Assembly: GCA_025453925.1 (NCBI GenBank)
Contig: JALOPK010000162.1
Coordinates: 1 to 7,494 of the forward strand
DNA: 7,494 bases
From: Candidatus Eiseniibacteriota bacterium
Lineage (GTDB): Bacteria > JAFGKV01
Reading direction: 5' to 3'
In this document: in pieces, positions 5,816-7,494 of the stretch
Layout: every line of letters starts with the position of its first letter
Position numbering within the stretch: position 1 is the stretch's first letter
Notes under the pieces: generated by a model
What the model was told of the DNA's origin: nothing
Database searches by the model: none
The model's input: only the letters and a program-made list of their open reading frames with translations
Position numbers and translations under genes: made by a program

Positions 5816-6397
5816 ATGGCCTCCAGGTCGCTGGCCCGGAATGACTCGACGCCCTGGCAGCCTTGGGATCCCTTGGACCTCCCGCCTCGCCGCACCTCCG
5901 CCGTTGCCTCATCGGCATGTCGAGCCCGCCTGGCCGTCGCCTGTGCCCTGGGGTGCATGGCAGTCCAATGCGCCTTGATTGCAGGGCAACCGGCCCTGGT
6001 GCCGGCCGCATACCCGGTCCTGGAGCAGGAAACCTTCAATCGCATCAACGCCTACCGGAGCGCCCGCGGCCTGAGGCCCCTCGCCTGGGATGAGACCGTT
6101 GCATCGCAATGCCGGGCGCACTGCGCGCGCATGGCTCGCGCTGATCGGTATCTGGCCCATGAGGGCTTCGCCGAACGGGCGTCATGCATCCGCCGCGTGA
6201 CGGCGTTCCTGCGAGTCAGCGAGAACGTCGGGAGCAACTACGGATACGACGATCCCGTCGAGGCCGCTCTCCAAGGATGGATCGAGAGCCCGCCCCACCG
6301 AGATGCCGTCGAGGGATCGTATGCCGCCACGGGCATCGGTGTCGACAGGAGCGCCAGCGGCACATACTACTTCGCCGAGATCTTCGTTCAGCGATAG
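5816..6397 (+). CDS. CAP/SCP-domain (YkwD-like) exported protein
   Basis: The product has 193 residues. After a polar, Pro/Arg-rich N-terminus (1-36) a hydrophobic segment (about 37-57) forms a signal anchor or long signal peptide. The CAP domain spans about 68-192: FNRINAYRSARGLRPLAWDE, then AHEGF, SENVG, and GWIESPPHRDAVEGSYAATGIGV, the classic CAP blocks. The four residues forming the CAP cavity are visible as H115, E136, E157 and H161. CAP proteins are extracytoplasmic and bind lipids, metals or other ligands; a precise role for YkwD-type members is not established. The ATG at 5816 is 6 bases after the upstream stop with only a weak AGGA, suggesting translation by re-initiation from the DUF5916 gene. 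Met47 or so (ATG inside the hydrophobic stretch) is an alternative start that would give a shorter signal. Cys residues at 99, 103 and 124 could form a disulfide. Confidence 0.85.
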   Translation: MASRSLARNDSTPWQPWDPLDLPPRRTSAVASSACRARLAVACALGCMAVQCALIAGQPALVPAAYPVLEQETFNRINAYRSARGLRPLAWDETVASQCRAHCARMARADRYLAHEGFAERASCIRRVTAFLRVSENVGSNYGYDDPVEAALQGWIESPPHRDAVEGSYAATGIGVDRSASGTYYFAEIFVQR

Positions 6398-6458
6398 CCT
6401 GAGTACCGCAGGATCCGCCTCCGGGTCTCCGCGGGGGATCAACGCACGTGGAGGGTTT

Positions 6459-6472
6459 CCGTGCGAGCACGG
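6459..6472. terminator. Weak hairpin between convergent genes
   Basis: CCGTG-CGAG-CACGG forms a 5-bp stem with a 4-base loop in the 97-base gap between the converging CAP and PotD-like genes. An alternative stem, GCACG (6444-6448) with CGTGC (6460-6464), competes with it. Neither is followed by a T-run on either strand, so this is only a candidate bidirectional terminator. Confidence 0.25.
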
Positions 6473-6494
6473 GGCAACGAGGAGCCTGTCTGGG

Positions 6495-7494
6495 CTAGGC
6501 TGCCGCCTTTATCGCGTCCCAGGCAGCCACGTACACCTCATTTGAGACGCCCAGATCACGAATGACCTCGCACTTCTCCAAGACCTCGGGGGGCAGGAAC
6601 ACCGTCGGATCCTCCCGCGTCTCCGGATCGAGCTTCTCGTATGATCCCGTATTCGGGCAGAGGAAGGCCACGAACGCCGTGTTCTCGGCTGCGACACCAG
6701 GGTCGTGGAGGAAGTTTATGAACGCGTGCGCCAACTCAACGTTCTTCGCATCCTTCGGGAGAACCATGTCGTCACTGGCGATGGAGGTGCCTTCCCGCGG
6801 GATCGCGTATGCGATGTCGTCACTCTCCTCCATGACCTGCATGACGTCGCCGTTGTACCCGTGCACCATGAGGAACTCCGCGCTCACCAGCCCGTTCTTG
6901 TACTGTTCCGACTCGAACTTGGCGATGTTCTTCTTCCACCCAATGACCACATCGCGCGCCTGCGCGATCTCCTCTTCGTTGGTGGTGTTGAGGCTGTATC
7001 CGAGGTACTTCAGGCCGGCTCCAATAGTCTCCCGCATGTCGTTGAGCAAGGTGATCCGGCCCGCGTAGGCAGTCGAGTCGAACATGGCCCATGTCGGTTC
7101 GAAGTGAGGAATGCGGCTGCGGAGATACCCGATGCCGGAGTTGGAGAACATGTACGGCACGCTGTGGTGCATTTCGGGATCCATGGTGAAACGAAGATAG
7201 GAGCGATCGACATGGCGCGAATTGGGGATCTTGCCCGCGTCCAGCGGCTGGATCATGCCCTGCTGCCACATGACCTGCACCATGTAACTGCTCGGGAAGA
7301 TGACATCGTAGCCTGTGGCACCCGCCTTCAACTTCGCGAACATCACCTCATTGGAGTCGAAAAAGTCCAGCACTAGACGGCATTTGTGTTCCCTCTCAAA
7401 CCGCTGAATGAGCTCCGGTTTGATGTAGTCCGCCCAGGTGTAGATGTGCAGCGTGGGTGTCCCACCACCGCAGCCTGCGAGGGCCAGTGCACCG
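6495..7494 (-). CDS. potD: PotD-like polyamine ABC transporter substrate-binding lipoprotein, start beyond window
   Basis: There are 332 residues visible, ending at TAG 6497-6495; only the first part of the signal peptide lies past the right edge. A lipobox LALAGC has its Cys codon at 7472-7470, so the protein is probably lipid-anchored at the membrane. The mature part starts TLHIYTWADYIKPELIQRFE and continues with AGATGYDVIFPSSYMV, LNDMRETIGAGLKYLGYSLNT and KDAKNVELAHAFINFLHDP. This is the order seen in spermidine/putrescine-binding PotD proteins (solute-binding family 1), which deliver polyamines to the PotABC permease. The Trp and Tyr of YTWADYI and the DMRE pair match ligand-contact positions. 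The block corresponding to E. coli FWMDSLAIP reads IASDDMVLP, so one aromatic contact is missing and the ligand may differ. The transporter's permease and ATPase genes would be expected upstream, outside the window. A GTG at 7373 is internal, not the start. Confidence 0.88.
   Translation of the reverse strand, partial: GALALAGCGGGTPTLHIYTWADYIKPELIQRFEREHKCRLVLDFFDSNEVMFAKLKAGATGYDVIFPSSYMVQVMWQQGMIQPLDAGKIPNSRHVDRSYLRFTMDPEMHHSVPYMFSNSGIGYLRSRIPHFEPTWAMFDSTAYAGRITLLNDMRETIGAGLKYLGYSLNTTNEEEIAQARDVVIGWKKNIAKFESEQYKNGLVSAEFLMVHGYNGDVMQVMEESDDIAYAIPREGTSIASDDMVLPKDAKNVELAHAFINFLHDPGVAAENTAFVAFLCPNTGSYEKLDPETREDPTVFLPPEVLEKCEVIRDLGVSNEVYVAAWDAIKAAA

Noticed and set aside
6705-7376. Plus-strand frame of 223 residues opposite the PotD-like gene
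   Set aside because: It is a shadow of the substrate-binding gene, with unusual His/Val-rich composition and no domain.
1-7494. Mobile elements, CRISPR arrays, toxin-antitoxin or defence genes
   Set aside because: No transposase, integrase, spaced direct repeats or defence-family domains were seen in any credible frame.

Overview
This is a GC-rich bacterial window with six protein genes and no RNA genes, insertion sequences or CRISPR arrays that I can see. The organism looks like a diderm (Gram-negative-type) bacterium. One gene has the signature of a predicted outer-membrane beta-barrel family (DUF5916), and ribosome binding sites are strong purine-rich Shine-Dalgarno (SD) sequences. The phylum cannot be fixed from the sequence. 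The gene families present would suit Gemmatimonadota, FCB, PVC, Armatimonadota or similar groups, and that is only an inference.

Left third, minus strand, read from high to low coordinates. A YtrA-type GntR repressor (3069-2680) sits behind a clear sigma-70-like promoter with an AT-rich inverted repeat over its -10 and start region. It is followed by a membrane-anchored SPFH/band-7 (slipin-like) protein (2540-1521). A perfect 15-bp inverted repeat lies immediately after the SPFH stop codon. Beyond it comes a second minus-strand unit: an ECF sigma factor (1328-663) whose end overlaps, by 8 bases, the start of a zinc-finger (zf-HC2/ZAS) anti-sigma factor that runs off the left edge (670-1). These two units look like an envelope- or membrane-stress cluster, although no direct link between them is shown.

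Middle, plus strand. After a 503-base gene-free divergent spacer (3132-3634) containing GC-rich hairpins, there is a 724-residue secreted protein (3635-5809). It has an N-terminal CBM9/DOMON-like domain and a DUF5916 barrel domain. Six bases after its stop begins a CAP/SCP-domain (YkwD-like) protein with a signal anchor (5816-6397). The pair is almost certainly one operon and probably acts in the periplasm or outer membrane.

Right end, minus strand and convergent. A polyamine-type ABC transporter substrate-binding lipoprotein (PotD-like, 7494-6495) lacks only the beginning of its signal peptide, which lies beyond the right edge.

Nothing in the window amounts to a clearly new defence or mobile system. 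The most interesting points are the GntR-SPFH pairing with its visible promoter/operator, the DUF5916-CAP operon, and the apparently soluble anti-sigma factor with an unrecognised beta-rich C-terminal part.
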